A DNA stretch of 64,000 bases, taken from positions 744,001 through 808,000 of the forward strand of contig JAGYXB010000269.1 of assembly GCA_022495005.1 (NCBI GenBank). The letters run 5' to 3'. This document shows positions 1-12,046 of the stretch, one piece after another. Position numbers and translations under genes: made by a program. The notes below the pieces were generated by a model. The model searched no databases, had not been told where the DNA came from, and saw only the letters and a list, made by a program, of their open reading frames with translations. Within the stretch, counting starts at the first letter, position 1, and every line of letters starts with the position of its first letter. The stretch comes from Rhyacophila brunnea (lineage: Eukaryota; Arthropoda; Insecta; Trichoptera; Rhyacophilidae).

Positions 1-226
1 ATTTACCGGCGACGTTTACAAAAAAAATATTCAGCCGTAGAAATTCTATCTTACTCTAACGAGTCTACGGCATAGTGAGAGAAGATATAAGCGTGCCGAA
101 TGCTTACTCACTCGCACTTATGATTCGTTTTTGTTCAGGCCTTGATATAAACTGAATACATATTGTTATATATTATTATGTATTAGCAAACACACCAAAA
201 TAAGTATTTAAAAAGTTCATTGCAAA
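1..226. other. Flanking DNA left of the non-LTR element
   Basis: I see no gene or recognisable repeat here. The last bases run into the left copy of the target-site duplication of the adjoining retrotransposon. Confidence 0.5.
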
Positions 227-237
227 CATCACATTGC
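227..237 (+). repeat. Left target-site duplication of the non-LTR element
   Basis: CATCACATTGC occurs here and again at 5611-5621, directly after the A-run that ends the element. Three A's precede it at 224-226, so the duplication may extend into the poly-A. It fixes the 5' end of the element at 238. Confidence 0.9.
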
Positions 238-421
238 CAGTTGTTCCGTGTGCTCGGCGACCGTCGCACGTCACCAAACGAGATAGCGAGTGTTTACAAA
301 TTAATAATAACCAGTTGTGCGCGCGGCGTAACAATAAATTATTGTTACAAAGTTGTTTACATTTAAGTGTCTCTGACTACAGGGGCGCTTATTAAAAATC
401 AAAAATACAACGTTGCCAGCA
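238..421 (+). promoter_or_regulatory. 5' UTR and probable internal promoter of the LINE
   Basis: The region begins with CAGTTGTTCC and is GC-richer than the surroundings over its first 60 bases. Elements of this group normally carry an internal RNA polymerase II promoter with a CAGT initiator and downstream elements. The start position is set by the target-site duplication; promoter function is inferred. Confidence 0.5.
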
Positions 422-1659
422 ATGGATCACCAAAAAGAAACCCAACAAACAATGTCTTATGCATCAGTTGCTCAAAAAATGCAATTTCCGAAGAAGGAGC
501 AAGCCATCGTTTTAGATGCTATCGAGGGCATCTCTATACGAGAATATACACTGTCAATCGGGAATAAGGTAGGTCCATGTCATATAAGATATGTATCTAG
601 GATTTCCCAGGGAAGAATATGTATATACTTGAGTAGTGAAGAACAAGCAGATAAATTAACAGTAAATAAGAAACAGTTAAAATTGGAAACCACGTACTAG
701 AAATCAGGCCGCTGATCACCAAATCAAAGAGGATAATAATATCAAACGTGTGTCCTATAATCTCACACAGCGTTCTGGAATCAAAACTCAACGAATTAAA
801 CATAAAAACTACTTCACGTATTACAAGCATCAGAGCTGGTATTAACGAACCGGGCTATGCACATATTTTAAGTTTCCGGAGACAGGTTTATGTAAACCCA
901 GAAGACACTATTAAACTGCCAGAGTCAATGCAAATAAATTTTGATAATACCCTGTACTGGATTTACTTCTCCACCAAAAAATTGACATGCTTTATATGCA
1001 AAGAAGAGGGCCATCTGGCCAAATATTGTAAAACAACTGGAAATAATGAACCTCACACTGTACAATTGCCTGACTCTCTCAATGTACCAAAAGTGTTAAC
1101 CTCTCTTTCGTTAGAGAGAAAAAATACACTCCAGGAGGATGAACTAGCCGCAGATATAGAGTCGGACAACTCTATTATCAACAAGGATACGCCAATCGGT
1201 TCAAAAAGGCCGTTGACCAGTCCAACTGATATCAGCAGCGTAGAATTTGAATTTGAAGATACAGTGAAAAATAATGCAATCTCACGCATTCCTGCACTCC
1301 AACAGACACCAAAAAAATCAAAAAAAGAAAGAAAAAAAGTATCCACTGAAGATACAAATGAACTTTTGTTACCTGCCAAGGAACATGTTGAAAGTAATCG
1401 TCATAGATTTCCAATCGATTATGAAACATTACTCAGTTTCCTTGTGAAAACACATGGAAATCCCAATACCGAAATGATTGCTAATGAATTTACTACTGAT
1501 ATAGAAGCTCTTAATAACATGCTAACAGAAATCTATAGTCATTTAAAAGAACGCAGCATTAAAAGTCGCATAACAAAGATCAAGAAAAGACTCAGTAATC
1601 CACAATTAAAAGTTTCCAGTGAAGATATTAGTTCGTTGGAAGGACAAGAGGAACAATAA
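422..1659 (+). pseudogene. ORF1 nucleic-acid-binding protein (CCHC), frameshifted
   Basis: ORF1 of the LINE, the RNA-binding protein that packages element RNA. The ATG at 422 opens a frame that runs to TAG at 698-700. The downstream part continues in another frame, which is open from about 691 through 748 to TAA at 1657-1659, so one indel near 690 splits the gene. The second part contains a zinc knuckle C-X2-C-X4-H-X4-C (Cys codons at 988, 997 and 1027, His at 1012). A lysine-rich stretch follows at about 1310-1345. Protein sequence just before and after the break reads naturally across the frame change, which suggests a recent lesion. The stop lies 5 bases before the ORF2 ATG. Confidence 0.85.
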
Positions 1660-1663
1660 CATA

Positions 1664-4600
1664 ATGCATAATTCCAGCAACAAAGTTAACCAATTTATTC
1701 AATCTGATATACGTATTGTTTTCTGGAATACAAGAAGCATTCTTAATAGACTAGAGGAGCTTAGAGTGATGCTAGATGAAATTGATATTTTTATAGGCGT
1801 GGAAACATGGTTAAACGACACCATTCCTCACATAGTTATTAGCTTCTCAGGTTTTATGGTGCTTCGGCGAGACAGGACGTACGCCAGAGGAGGAGGTATA
1901 ATTTTCATTATTAGAAATACTATAGCTTACAAAGCTATTAACAACCTCATCATTCCGAACATATCCACTGAAGTTTTGGGCATTACACTGACTAACCTTA
2001 AAGATAAAATTAATATCATTGCAGTTTATAGGCCCCCGAGCAATAGCGGAAATAATACAAATCTGTCGCTTCAGGAATGGGACCAAGTTTTTAGTAATAC
2101 TCTATTAGATGATAAAACCATATTGGTGGGAGACTTCAATGCCCACAATGTCGCGTGGAATTGCAATAGAAATGATATAAATGGTTCTAGAATCATCTAT
2201 ACTTTAGCTGATTACGACTTAATTTTAATAAACAATAATACTAAAACCCGTATTGATCTGCGACGAGGTACAAAATCAAATATTGATTTAGTTTTTTCTT
2301 CTCCTAATCTTCTACAACAGATTGTATTAAATATAGATGAAGACCCCCGGGGATCGGATCACTATCCAGTGCGTATTAATTTATCTGTACAAAAAGCAAT
2401 TTATTTCAAAAAGACTTTCAAGTTGCAGACCAAAAAAACCAATTGGGTTAAATTTAAAAATACAATGGCTGAAAATATTAATGAATTCAAAACAGATTCT
2501 TTTCTCAGTTTAAGTTCAGTCTCGCAGTATAAATTCCTCATTAAAAAAATCACACAAGCAATCATAGATTGCACCCCAAAAAAAGGGAATAATCCCCAAT
2601 TTCGCCATAGCAATCCAGTAGAATGGTGGGATTCAGAGTGTGATAAGGTAAAGAGAAAAAGAAAAGCTGCCTTTAAAAAATGGGAATTTACCTTAGATTT
2701 TAAAGACTTAATTGAATACAAAAAGAATGCTGCCATAGCTAAAAAAACTTTTAAAAAGAAAAAGAGTGACTGCTTTCGAAAATTTGCAGAGACCATCAAT
2801 TTTAGCACAGACCTTAAGTATACATGGGAAAAAGCAAAAATTTTTAAAAACAAATGGATAAAAATTAGACCCGATAGTATTGAACAAAATATGCAAAATA
2901 AAGAGAAAATTGAAGCTGCTCTTGAAAGACTATGCCCACCGTGGGTTCCAAGTAACCCTAACATTTTCCCTGTTACCAAAAATAACACGCTATTCGACAC
3001 TCACTTTAGTTTCATAGAATTCAGCATAGCATTAAATTCTCGTCAACATAATTCCGCACCTGGAACGGACGGGATAACGTATGAAGTCATTAATATGCTT
3101 CCCACTCCAATAAAACATATATTCCTTGACATTTTTAACCTCATGTTTCATAGCATGGAATTCCCTGATGAATGGAAAAGCATATTTATACATTTTATTA
3201 ATAAACCTAATTTGGATAGCTTAAGACCTATTGCACTGACCTCATGTGTCTGCAAAATCTTAGAAATCATGGTCGCAAATAGATTTCGCTGGTGGCTGGA
3301 AAGAGAAAAAATTATCCCAGATACACAAACCGGATTCAGGAAAGGTTTTTCCTGTGCGGATAACCTAACAAATGTTGCAATGTATATTGAAGAATCTTTT
3401 AATGAAAAAAAACATACGCTAGGTATTTTTTTGGACGTGATTGGAGCCTTCAATAACGTTCAACCAGATATTCTCGTTGAAATATTGGCACAAATAGGGT
3501 GCCCCTTTAAACTCGTTAAATTCTGTTTTTTTCTTGTCTACGAGAGATTAATCTATACTAATTCAAACATAGATCTCCCGAGAACACTGTATAAAGGCGT
3601 TCCTCAAGGAGGAATTTTAAGTCCGCTGTTTTACATTATATACGTTAGCCACATTGTTCGCAATATACCGAAAGCTATAACAGTCTCCCAATTTGCAGAC
3701 GATATATCTTTGTTCCTTAAAACTAAAGACCCCAATCAGGATAAAAATATAATGGAATGTGCACTAGAAACAATTAGAAATAATCTATTCAAACTGGGTT
3801 TGGATCTATCTCCGGAGAAAACGGTATTCGTACATTTCAACAAAAACAAAATACTGCCGGGAGAATTTCAAATTAAATTGAATGATATGATGATTAAATC
3901 AACTGAATCAGCCAAATTTCTAGGTATTTATTTTGACTTCAAGCTTTCTTTTGATAAACATGTCAATTACATTGCCCAGAAAGTCAATAGAGCCACCAAC
4001 ATTATAAAGTTCCTCAGAGGTACTTGGTGGGGATCACACCCTTCCACTCTAATAACTTTCTATAAAAGCTACATCAGATCCATAATGGACTATGGAAGCT
4101 ATATTTACTTCCCAAAAAATAAAGGAGCAAAGCTACAGTTAGAACGACTACAGAACCAAGCTATCAGATTGGCTCTTGGCCTAAGAAAAAGTACACCTAC
4201 TAACATACTACTTGCCGAAGCCAAGATAACATTACTAGAAGAAAGATCTAAATTTCTATGTAAAAACTTCTTGGTAAAATGTATGTCAAACCGTACTTCT
4301 AATACGAGATACAATGTCAACAGATTTCTACAAACAACTATAACGCGAGATCGTACTCCGAAGAGATTTCAAATTTTAAAATAAAGTATCCAAGCTGTAA
4401 ATTGTATTGATCATCTGATTTTAAAAAGAGACTTCTACAACTTTTTTAATTATACATATGAGGATATTATATATAACGTTTTAACTAATACAAAAATAGG
4501 AATGGAGCTATCGCACTCCGACTCTCCCGACTTATTATTCAAGTCCAAATTTAGCAATCAAAATGTAGTCCAAATTTTTACGGATGGAAGCAAAATTCCC

Positions 4601-5446
4601 GATTCACCTTCAGTAGGTGTAGCAGTGTTCTTCCCCCAATCCAACACGTCGGTTGCCAAAAGTGTCCACAGATTCACTTCCATCTATACAGCAGAGTGCT
4701 TAGCCTTATACGAAGCCACTAAAATTGCACTTAATTACAAAAATAAAAATATCAACATTTTCACTGACTCCTTAAGTCTGATTCACTCGCTCGAAAATCC
4801 AAATTTCATCAAAACTAATGACTACATTCTTATTATTAGAACCAACATTTCCAAATTTAGCAATAGTAACGAACACGGTACAAATATACAGATATACTGG
4901 ATTCCAGCACATAAAAGAATTAATGGCAATGAAATTGCGGATCAATTGGCAAAAAAATCTGTAAAATACCCATCAGAAAATATAAGAATTCCATACACAG
5001 ATTTTAAAGCCCAGTTTAAACAAACAATGAGCGAAAATAACGGTAAATATTTAGAAAATCTTGGGAAAGAAAAAGGAACACACTACTATCAAAACTTTTA
5101 TAGTAGATCTCCTAAAACTTGGTTTAGTAAACATTGTAAAATAAAGCGAGATGTAATAGTGACAATAGCTAGAAGCAGGTCAGGGCATTACAGTCTCAAC
5201 GAATCATTGTACAAAATTAAAGTGGTAGATAGCCCTCAGTGTCAGTGTGGACATCCCACTCAAGATCTTAACCACATTGTCTGGCAATGTGATGCCTATG
5301 ACCAGGAGAGAGAAGTGTTATTGAATAAGTTGGGGAAATGCAGGTTATACCCTCCTTTTACGATTAATTCGTTCCTGGCAAAACCAAATATTTCAGTTAT
5401 GAAAATTGTACATGAATTTCTCCAAAAATGTAACGTAAATGTCTAG
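1664..5446 (+). pseudogene. ORF2 endonuclease / reverse transcriptase / RNase H, one in-frame stop
   Basis: The polyprotein nicks target DNA and copies element RNA at the nick. I take ATG 1664 as the start, 5 bases after the ORF1 stop; the frame is open upstream but has no earlier ATG near. Numbering from it: an APE-type endonuclease spans about residues 5-240, with GDFNAH (D157) and SDH (D232, H233). The reverse transcriptase follows, with the APGTDG block and catalytic FADD (D679, D680). The RNase H has carboxylates D974, E1011, D1035 and D1093. A C-terminal knuckle C-X-C-X8-H-X4-C has C1193, C1195, H1204 and C1209. One TAA at 4382-4384 (codon 907) interrupts an otherwise open frame of 1260 codons, between reverse transcriptase and RNase H. 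All visible catalytic residues are kept. Confidence 0.93.
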
Positions 5447-5610
5447 TGTATAGTGTAACAAAAATGTAATTCTGTATCATTAACAATGTAACTATTTATG
5501 CCTGTCGTTAAAAAAAAATGTATGTATACTTTTGTAAACCATTGTAAAGCAGAATAGCCTTCCATTCAGAGAAGAGCTCAATTGCTTCCAAATAAAGAAA
5601 AAAAAAAAAA
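5447..5610 (+). other. 3' UTR and poly-A tail of the LINE
   Basis: The non-coding tail follows ORF2, with AATAAA at 5591-5596 and 13 A's at 5598-5610. It ends at the right copy of the 11-bp duplication (5611-5621). Confidence 0.85.
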
Positions 5611-5621
5611 CATCACATTGC
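5611..5621 (+). repeat. Right target-site duplication of the LINE
   Basis: An exact copy of 227-237, directly after the poly-A run. Confidence 0.9.
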
Positions 5622-6687
5622 AATAATGGTGGTGTTTGATTTTGGTAATATATTATCATATTATGTCATGTTTCTGTACTTTTTTTTCTTACTTCATAAA
5701 TTGAACACCTATCCTTATTTACAAACGTAGCTTATTGAAAAAGTCAGCGGTCCCTGTATGTATTTGTATTTTTATAGACAAATAGATTTTCATTTGAATT
5801 ATTTGAACATTTGAACTTCCATTACTCGAAAACTTTCACCCTGACATCTGATATAAATAATTATACATGCTTACAATATAAAATCCAACTCTTTGTTTTA
5901 GCGGGGCTGTGGAGTTGTTGTTTTAAAAAATACTACCCCATCTTGAAATCCGACCCCAACTCTCACTAGAAATCGGACTTCGAACTTAGTTACTAACTAA
6001 ATTAAAATAAAGTAACAAAAATCGATTGAAGTTTTTATTAAGTATAAAAAATGTGTCATTACCATCGGCACATAGTGATATATTACACATTAGTTATCCA
6101 CCCACCAAACACAAAATCAGATAATAATAATATTAGTATGTAATATATTCTTCAGGGTATTTTATTAAAAAACAGGATTTAACTTATTTATATTTTCATA
6201 AGAATGGCCGTGTGTTTGATTACGATCACTAAATCCAAAACGCTTAACTCGCGTAGTTTTTTTTTTTTTTTTGAGAAATATTATTTCTTTCTGAGTTCCA
6301 TAAAACAAATACAAAGCTATAAATCATCGACACAATCTTTTTATTCATAAATCACCACGCCAAAGCATATTATTACGTCCTGAATTAATCGGCGATAAAT
6401 AATTCTTTACACCACAAATATTTTGCAAAATTAAAAAAATATGTTAAACACCTCCGGGTATATTTAGGGAGTACCTATTAAAATGTTTTTTAACAATGAA
6501 AATACTTCAAAGCTTACTTTTCATATATATATACAAAAAAAAAATAATTAAAACGTAACTACAAAAGCAAAGAGTTCAATAAAAAAGATTTAATCGAAAA
6601 ATACGCGTCCTTTCATTCTCAAGGCCCACTATAATCAGGTTGTGACACGATACTGTAAACTACAATAATAGTAGATAATAGTTCATA
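5622..6687. other. Unassigned AT-rich DNA
   Basis: No gene seen. A short stretch at about 5900-5975 (GGGGCTGTGGAG and nearby CCGACCCCAACTC) resembles hAT-type terminal sequence, but I cannot define an element. A run of about 16 T's lies at 6257-6272. Confidence 0.4.
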
Positions 6688-7028
6688 CAGGGCTTGAAAT
6701 AGACCGGAGCGCACCGGAGCGCCGTTCCGGTTCGTTAAATTGGTAAAATCATCGCTCCGTCTCGTTGAAAAAATATTTTGGCCAGGGATCTCAGAAATAA
6801 TGGGAACTAAAATGCCTAACGGGTAAGGAAAAGCAGGCAACTGATCTCAAGTAAGGAAGAATACGGGATAAATTTAAACATGTGTCAAGAATACGTCATA
6901 CGTCGAATACTGACAGCTGCTCTCGGCTTATGCATTGCCGCTCATTTAATATTAGTGTATTACACACACTATTGCATGTCGATAATGTGTTTTCATTTTC
7001 GTAGGACACTCACACATTCAAAACCCTG
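6688..7028. mobile_element. hAT-like MITE candidate, about 341 bp
   Basis: The left end CAGGGCTTGAAA and the right end TTCAAAACCCTG are imperfect inverted repeats with the CAG...CTG form of hAT elements. The flanking octamers AGTTCATA and AGTCAAAA agree at only 5 of 8 positions, so the duplication is not convincing. A direct repeat of GGAGCGC lies near the left end. There is no coding capacity. Confidence 0.4.
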
Positions 7029-8800
7029 AGTCAAAATTTACTGTATAGCGTATAGCGGATAGCCATCGGAATTCTATTTATTATCTTTTCTATGATTTTG
7101 ACCGTCTGAGATAGATAGGCCGTATAATAGAAAATCTAACACACTTATTTTTATAAAATACACATAAAAATTGGTAAGTATGTAAACAGTTTCAGAAAAT
7201 TGTCGAACGCTTCATACCTACTTCAAATTCAACGTGGTAAACTGTCGATTAGGAGCAACGAAATAAATGGTAACAAATTCAACGAAATATACAATCGAAA
7301 ATATTCATGTATTGCAAACAGGTTACTGCATTGCATTAGAAGATAATCAATGACAACCACTATCATCGCAATTTGCAATTCAGTGCCACGACCTGTAGGT
7401 ATATATTCGGCCATGCTTTTTTCCCTGGCCATGATTTAAAATTTCCCGGCATTAATCCAATTTGCAACTATTTTCTTTTCAGGTAGGTATAAAACTTGTG
7501 CACATTCTTTATGACCAATACTGTATAATATGGTTGTAAATAGTCATGTTTGTAACCTTTAGTATGTTGGGTATTAAACTGCAATATGATGTCATTATAT
7601 TATTTGAATCTTCTTTTACACTAGAATAGACTGTAGACTGTAGAAATATATTCGATTAGTGTTTACTGTTTACACAGCTTTTTACTTCATGTAGATTATT
7701 ATTGAAACTAACAATCGGGAAGCTGAATGTCAAACAAAACTTTGTACAAGATAGAAAGATAGTTTCGAGTTGGATCGGAAGATCTTAGTATTAAGAATCT
7801 GGCAGGAGGCGGTTTTAGAAAGACCTAGATAGAGGCAGATGCAGGAGGAGTCCAAGGCTAGAGATAAGAAGTTGCTCAAGATTTTTTCAATAAATTAGTG
7901 ATGAAACAGATTATTTTCGAATCCATATAAAATGACTTTGAGTAAATATCAAATAAAACTGTATCAGATAGACAGAATATGGTACTTTCGCTAAAAGATT
8001 TTAAAGAACATACAAATTTTACGGGTAGCGGGTACGGGATTTTACCACTTTCTTAGACTGTTTTTACATATTAGACGACATGGCCACGCTAAATATAGTG
8101 ACAGTTAGTTTACAGTCAAGCTATACCAATAGCCAACCAAATTTCCGAAATGAAATAAACACAAATACAAACAAAATTCTTTTGTTTCCATTATGTCTGA
8201 CTATTATAGCTTTCGAAATATTTTTTAATTGTTCATAAATATTTGAATTAAGAAGACATACATGTAAACAAACCAATCGATCATAGACAATAATATTATG
8301 TGAGGCGTCAAATGGTGTTGCCATATTTCATTCCTCAAAGTCCCCATATCACAACTACATTTCCCCTCTGGTAGGAAACAAGCGGTCATAAATACAACTC
8401 GCCATCCTAGAGGGACAATGACATCGAGTGAGTAAATATTTTATACACTCCGTACGTACTTATTCCGCACTCCCCTAATATATGAATGTTGACCAGAGAA
8501 ACGAATTCAATGCCGTCGAGGAAATTATTTTATAGAATATTGTAAACTGAAACATGCTCAACATAATATGTGATTTCAAACAATTCACAAATCAGATGTC
8601 TTTCGATCCATTGATATGAAACTTCAATAGGTTTTTACATGTAGGTACATTTACATAATGTTGATTTGATGATCATTCTACATTCTTAAGAAAAATATTT
8701 TTTAGGTAATTCCCTATTAACGTATTTAAATAATAACTTCAATATTTTATATTCTACAAATATAATATAATTTGCAAACAACATATTATAAATTATTATA
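7029..8800. other. Unassigned AT-rich DNA
   Basis: No gene, RNA or defined repeat recognised. A short stretch at about 7770-7875 looks loosely like the degraded 3' coding end of a non-LTR reverse transcriptase, but I could not establish a frame. Confidence 0.4.
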
Positions 8801-8814
8801 GTAGCATAAATTGA

Positions 8815-8915
8815 CTTCCGGCTTGCTAAACCGAAAAAATTTCGCGGTCTATACGCCCGACTACCGTGATAGCATATTTTACTAGTTCGAGTTCGAATCG
8901 CGGTCAGAAATGTTT
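8815..8915 (+). repeat. tRNA-like SINE head, fragment
   Basis: A B-box-like GAGTTCGAATCGC lies at about 8887-8899, with a tRNA-like GC-richer stretch upstream that could hold a weak A box. The spacing fits a tRNA-derived SINE head. I do not see a full cloverleaf, so it is unlikely to be a functional tRNA. Confidence 0.35.
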
Positions 8916-8919
8916 TCAT

Positions 8920-9295
8920 ATAATATCTATTATAAAAGGGTAGAATATAATATTTTTGGTCAGTAAAATACTAAATATGAGTACTGTAAATACGACTGTT
9001 CTAGGACCTTTTTTCAGTTATCTAGCACAGCATACCTACCTTCAACAGGCACCCTTCGCCACTGAGGCATATGCATTAGACAATTTTATTTTGAACATTA
9101 AGTATTCGATGGTGTCTGTGTGTTAAACTTTAATTATGGGTATAACAATTCATCATGAACAACGTAATAATTGAAAACTTACTTTCCCAAGAACTCTAGT
9201 ATTTTTAATGGAGTTACTTTTTTATAATTATTGATGAAGTTGTTTACTATTCATTAAGAATCATTTTTTTGTGACACGAGCACCGTGAATATCCA
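8920..9295. other. Unassigned AT-rich DNA with a MITE end fragment
   Basis: No gene seen. The stretch CACCCTTCGCCACTG at about 9049-9063 matches the right end of the CAGTGGCGAAGG MITE family found at 32, 34, 62 and 63 kb. It is probably an isolated terminus. Confidence 0.4.
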
Positions 9296-9303
9296 GTTAT
9301 TCC

Positions 9304-9697
9304 CAGTGACGTCCCCAGATAAAATGCCGCCCCTAGGCAGCGCCAAAACGCCGCCTCATTTTTTTATACATTATTTTTATCATCCTTTCATGAGTCCAAT
9401 ATCTAATAAATGTGTTGAATTGATACAATACTAACAAAATATCAGACTAATTATTCGCAAATCTGCACGCGTCATTTCTGGTCACCAAGGACGTCGAAAG
9501 GCAACGGAAGTAAACTAGATATCGCAAACTCGATAAAACCAGTGAGTTCAATTTTTTAATAGAAAGATATTTTCATTATTACTAAGTTTTAGTAGCTATT
9601 TATATATATTCCAAATGATTTTCCTCGATTTGCCGCCCCTTGAGTAACTGCCGCCCCCAAGCGACGCTCAATCTGCCTACCCCACGAGACGTCACTG
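9304..9697. mobile_element. hAT-type MITE with 8-bp duplication
   Basis: The termini CAGTGACGTC and GACGTCACTG are perfect 10-bp inverted repeats. The flanking octamers are GTTATTCC (9296-9303) and ATTATTCC (9698-9705), a 7/8 match as expected of an old hAT duplication. The element is 394 bp. GCCGCCCC motifs lie near both ends, and it has no coding capacity. Confidence 0.75.
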
Positions 9698-9705
9698 ATT
9701 ATTCC

Positions 9706-11830
9706 ACTGACAGTTTTGTGTTCAAAATTATTACACACCTCAATGTTTGAAATACGTAGTGTAGTCATAATCTTATAATAATATTTTAAGTAATTTATTT
9801 TTAAATTTAGCCAAACATTATATTATACTGTATTCGCTCGATCCTAGCAACCGTGTCACAGGATGACATATAAATTAATATATTATTCTGTTCATATGGA
9901 CCGAATGAAAGCGTTTGGCGTTTTTTTACCAGATCTAGCATTTTTCGATAGGCATCTAGTTTGTCGTTTGATTAGCCTTTTTGTTTCCTTTAAATTTAAA
10001 TTTAAATTTAAATTTAAACAGCTTTAAATCTGCTGAGAATAAGCTGGATATTTAGTTTATTTATCCAGATATTTAATGAAGGTAGATCGGTACTTGAGAA
10101 ATAAAACATCACAATGAAACTGTAGAAGCATTCTTTGCGTTATAGTGATATAATGGTATCAGATAGTATTATAATTTAATGTGTGCTTAGGCATGTGGAA
10201 TCGGAGTGACGATTATCGGGGATTCCACTCTCTGGTGTTACGTAATTATTATTTATCGTAGAATGATAGATTAATTAATTATTTTTTATCAATTTTAAAT
10301 GAGTTTATGGGAAAATGTGGTATGATTTTTACCCGTATACCCATTTTTTTCAATTTTTGCAACTTTGAAATTTATATTTTCATTAAATCTATCTTTTTTT
10401 CCTGAAAATTGTTTGTTTTTGTTCCCTGTCTGGCATATTTTTGTCAAAGACAGTTATTTAGAAAAGCAGATTTAGAAAAGTTGCACGAATTATATTTAAT
10501 TTTGAAAAGCTTTGTCGACATGTTTAGCATTGAATGAAATAAGCAACATTAAAATAATTTATTTACAACTTTCATTTTTCTTTCACGACTTCTCGGTTTG
10601 TTTTGTGTTTATTCCATACAAATAACAATCTGCCAAACAGTGATGATTGCTTTATGAAATCAGATTGTGAATAATTTATTTCCATCTGACTAGCTGTTTC
10701 ACTGTTTGTATTATTATAGTGCGTACTATCGCTTAATTTTATCTTAAAAATAAATAAACAAGCACTAACGATATTTTTTCATACTGTCTGTCAATAAGGC
10801 TATACGTTACAAATAAATATAATTATAGGTGTATTTTATGTATTTGAAAATATATGAATATCCAGTGTCTATGTATAATGCTAAAAATAAAATTAGTAGG
10901 TACCTACTATATATCCATGTTAATTTTAATATTTATGAATAAGTCTATTTTTCATTAAATTTATTAAACAATTTTACATTTACACAAAAATGCATATAGG
11001 ATTTCATTGAGATATTTAAATTCATTTAAAAGACTACCTATACTTTTTAACAAAACTGTTTTTAAATAATACGCATTTTATTTATGACAAAAATTATTTA
11101 ATTGCACGTTTTCTTCATAATTGTATTGAAATATATTTAATTATTATCGTTAATATATTCAAATCCAATCAAAATATCTGCATATTTGACTCTCAACAGT
11201 GTCAACATTTAAATATAAATCATCAGTTTAAAAAAACGAACGAAGCTGAACCCGGAATGTTCATCTAAAATATTTTATTAATTGAGTCAGCACTATATAT
11301 TTTATAGAAATTAATTCGCATACTAATTAGTATAAAAGTATTAATAATGAAAATAATTATTTTTTACTAGATACAGTTTTCATACGAAGCTTTCATATAC
11401 TAAAAAATGAGTTGTTTATTACTTATATGTATTTTAATAATAACTAATACATATCTGAATAATTTCAATAACACCAATTTGTATGAATCGAATAAGGAAA
11501 GGACCCGCGTGGAGTTGTCCAGTAAGCAAACGAGGCTGTCGCTACGTCATACATCGAAATTTAAAAAAATATAATATATATAATATATATTATATATTAT
11601 AACAAAACACCTTGATACAGTGTTATTTGCTTAAAATAAGTTGTTTGTACAAAGTCAATGAATCGATAAGTAACCATAACATAACACCACCAACAGCAAT
11701 CTATATTATTTATTGATTACAAATAAATGATTTAATCTTTCTTATTTACAAATTTATACTGAAATAGATACCATATATATTTAATAATAAAAAATACAAA
11801 CGTACTGAAAAACGTTCTGGTAATACCATT
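9706..11830. other. Unassigned AT-rich DNA
   Basis: No gene seen. It holds a tandem AAATTT hexanucleotide run at about 9991-10018 and an AT-only palindromic tract at about 11566-11600. Confidence 0.45.
9991..10018. repeat. AAATTT microsatellite
   Basis: Between four and five tandem copies of the self-complementary hexamer AAATTT. Confidence 0.8.
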
Positions 11831-11833
11831 TTA

Positions 11834-12044
11834 CAATGTTTTTATTAGGTCGTATTCTTATTTGTCCGGTACAAATCTTGCAATCGATTTTTAACTACGT
11901 TACTACTAGCTAACGTTACTATGGAAATTAATATGAGTGTCAAAATGACATTTCAGTATTATTTCTATCAAATACAATTTTTTTTGATCGTTTAAGCTAG
12001 TCAAGTCAAGTTTATATGATTCAACATAAAATTTAAAAACGTTG
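11834..12044 (+). mobile_element. TA-duplicating MITE, short form
   Basis: The left end CAATGTTTTTA and right end TAAAAACGTTG are inverted repeats, flanked by TA at 11832-11833 and 12045-12046. The sequence matches the outer parts of the copies at 35270, 43721 and 49605 but lacks about 180-220 bp of their interior. TA duplication suggests mobilisation by a Tc1/mariner-type transposase. Confidence 0.7.
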
Positions 12045-12046
12045 TA

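Larger units (their letters stand above)
238..5610 (+). mobile_element. Full-length non-LTR (LINE) retrotransposon with RNase H
   Basis: This is a 5.37-kb element with a 5' UTR of about 184 bp, a CCHC-type ORF1, an ORF2 with endonuclease, reverse transcriptase and RNase H, a short 3' UTR, AATAAA at 5591-5596 and a run of 13 A's. An exact 11-bp target-site duplication flanks it (227-237 and 5611-5621), so it is not 5'-truncated. The first bases, CAGTTGTTCC, resemble the CAGT-type start of internal promoters in I- and Jockey-like elements. RNase H plus a CCHC ORF1 favours the I/LOA/R1 side of the family tree; I cannot place it more exactly. Two lesions, a frameshift in ORF1 and one stop in ORF2, probably make this copy inactive. 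Confidence 0.93.

Noticed and set aside
1053..1379. 108-codon minus-strand frame inside ORF1
   Set aside because: It is the shadow of the real + strand ORF1 and has no domain.
2401..3000. 199-codon minus-strand frame opposite ORF2
   Set aside because: It lies opposite the well-supported endonuclease/reverse transcriptase frame, is rich in Phe and Leu from A-rich coding sequence, and has no recognisable domain.
7770..7875. Possible RTE-like 3' coding remnant
   Set aside because: No consistent frame and no GAT-type tail; too degraded to call.
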